This document shows positions 5,315 to 5,865 of a stretch of 5,865 nt of DNA, piece after piece. The stretch lies in NCBI GenBank assembly GCA_023445955.1, contig JAEXJH010000199.1:1-5865 (forward strand), read 5' to 3'. The position numbers were made by a program, and so were the translations under genes. The notes under the pieces were generated by a model, which was not told the DNA's origin, made no database searches, and saw only the letters and a program-made list of their open reading frames with translations. Position 1 is the stretch's first letter. Each line of letters starts with the position of its first letter. The DNA is from Pseudomonadota bacterium (lineage in GTDB: Bacteria > Pseudomonadota > Alphaproteobacteria > Caulobacterales > Caulobacteraceae).

Positions 5315-5865
5315 CTAGATCACCGTCTCGACGCCGTGGAAGTTCTCATAGAAGTCCAGCGGGAACGTCTGCCCGGCCGCCGGCGCGAACGGCGCCTTCA
5401 GCCAGGCCGCGATCGTGGCCGCCTGCTCGGGCGATCCGGCCCAGGCCAGGCCCGTGACCGTGCGGCGCGTCCTGGGCGCGATGGCGTAGATCCGGGACTG
5501 GTTGCCGCGCAGCACGTCCAGCAGCACCTCGTCCTCGTGCGCCGTCGCCCATTGCAGGGCCTCCAGCGAGAACGGATAGCCGTTGACTTTGACGAGCGTG
5601 TCCTCGGCCGCCAGACCGCTGTCGCCGGCTGGGCTGTCGTCCAGCACGCTGTAGACGCCAGGGCCAGTGTCGTTGGCCAGGATGACGCCCAGCAGCGGCA
5701 CGGAAGCTTCGGTGACCGTAAAACCCAGCGCGCGCAGCTGAGCGGGCAGGTTCAGCCGCGCCGGCTCCAGCGCCTTGGCCCGCAGCCGCTCGCCCAGCCC
5801 CGGCAGGTGCTGGTCGAAGAATGCGCAGATCATGCCGACCGTGTAGCCCGCGCCCCTGCCGACAT
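5315..5865 (-). CDS. C-terminal part of a PDZ-domain protein, possibly an M61-type peptidase; 5' end outside window
   Basis: The frame is open from the window edge (5865) to TAG (5317-5315), giving about 183 residues. The Met codon at 5833 is likely internal, because the codons before it (VGRGAGYTVG) read as normal protein. The middle resembles a PDZ domain. PLLGVILAN is the probable carboxylate-binding strand region, VYSVLDDSPAGDSGLAAEDTLVKVNGYPF is the typical PDZ stretch (spacer, AGL-like turn, DxLxxVNG), and LLDVLRGNQ is a later strand. A C-terminal segment with IAAWLK and FYENFHGVETVI follows. M61 glycyl-aminopeptidase-like proteins end in a PDZ domain followed by a W..G...Q...I..WL-like tail, which this resembles, but the catalytic domain is not in view. 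Other PDZ proteases are possible. It is the first gene of the minus-strand run and lies 44 bases before the repressor. Confidence 0.7.
   Translation of the reverse strand, partial: VGRGAGYTVGMICAFFDQHLPGLGERLRAKALEPARLNLPAQLRALGFTVTEASVPLLGVILANDTGPGVYSVLDDSPAGDSGLAAEDTLVKVNGYPFSLEALQWATAHEDEVLLDVLRGNQSRIYAIAPRTRRTVTGLAWAGSPEQAATIAAWLKAPFAPAAGQTFPLDFYENFHGVETVI

Noticed and set aside
1..5865. CRISPR array, tRNA, rRNA, insertion sequence or attachment site
   Set aside because: I saw no regularly spaced direct repeats, tRNA-like cloverleaf, rRNA segment, transposase motif or terminal inverted repeats anywhere in the window.

Overview
The window is compact, GC-rich DNA with very high GC at third codon positions. 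The best-supported promoter has a -35 of TTGACA followed 14 nt later by an 8-mer resembling the Caulobacter-type -10 (GCTANAWC). This suggests an alphaproteobacterium of the Caulobacter kind. That placement is inference from composition and promoter style; no rRNA or marker gene is present.

Left part, plus strand (1-2347): the 3' portion of an unrecognised gene (open from base 1, stop at 882), then a 64-base gap, then a 466-residue alpha/beta hydrolase. The hydrolase has an N-terminal VHGMGEQ, a GHSLGS nucleophile elbow and two predicted membrane segments. The two genes are probably co-transcribed.

Right part, minus strand (5865 down to 2318), read in transcription order: (a) the 3' end of a PDZ-domain protein, possibly the C-terminus of an M61-type peptidase; (b) a BlaI/MecI-type winged-helix repressor; (c) an M56 (BlaR1/MecR1-type) membrane metallopeptidase, whose start overlaps the repressor stop by 4 bases; (d) after a 59-base gap, an exported 437-residue protein with HEMFH and NEGVAEY motifs, a likely zinc gluzincin peptidase. 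The 437-residue gene meets the hydrolase tail to tail, and their coding sequences overlap by 30 bp.

The main result is in the 59-base gap. Two sites of identical layout, TACGA-N6-TCGTA, lie 25 bp apart. One sits between the -35 and -10 of a clear promoter; the other covers the predicted start of transcription and touches the Shine-Dalgarno sequence of the exported peptidase gene. No such site is seen in front of the repressor gene. The simplest reading is a signal-transduction module: the M56 protein senses something at the envelope, triggers loss of the BlaI-like repressor, and releases a secreted metalloprotein instead of a beta-lactamase. The M56 protein has no penicillin-binding sensor domain, only about 90 residues after its last membrane helix, so the signal is probably not a beta-lactam bound in the classical way. 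This regulatory logic is inferred from sequence layout.
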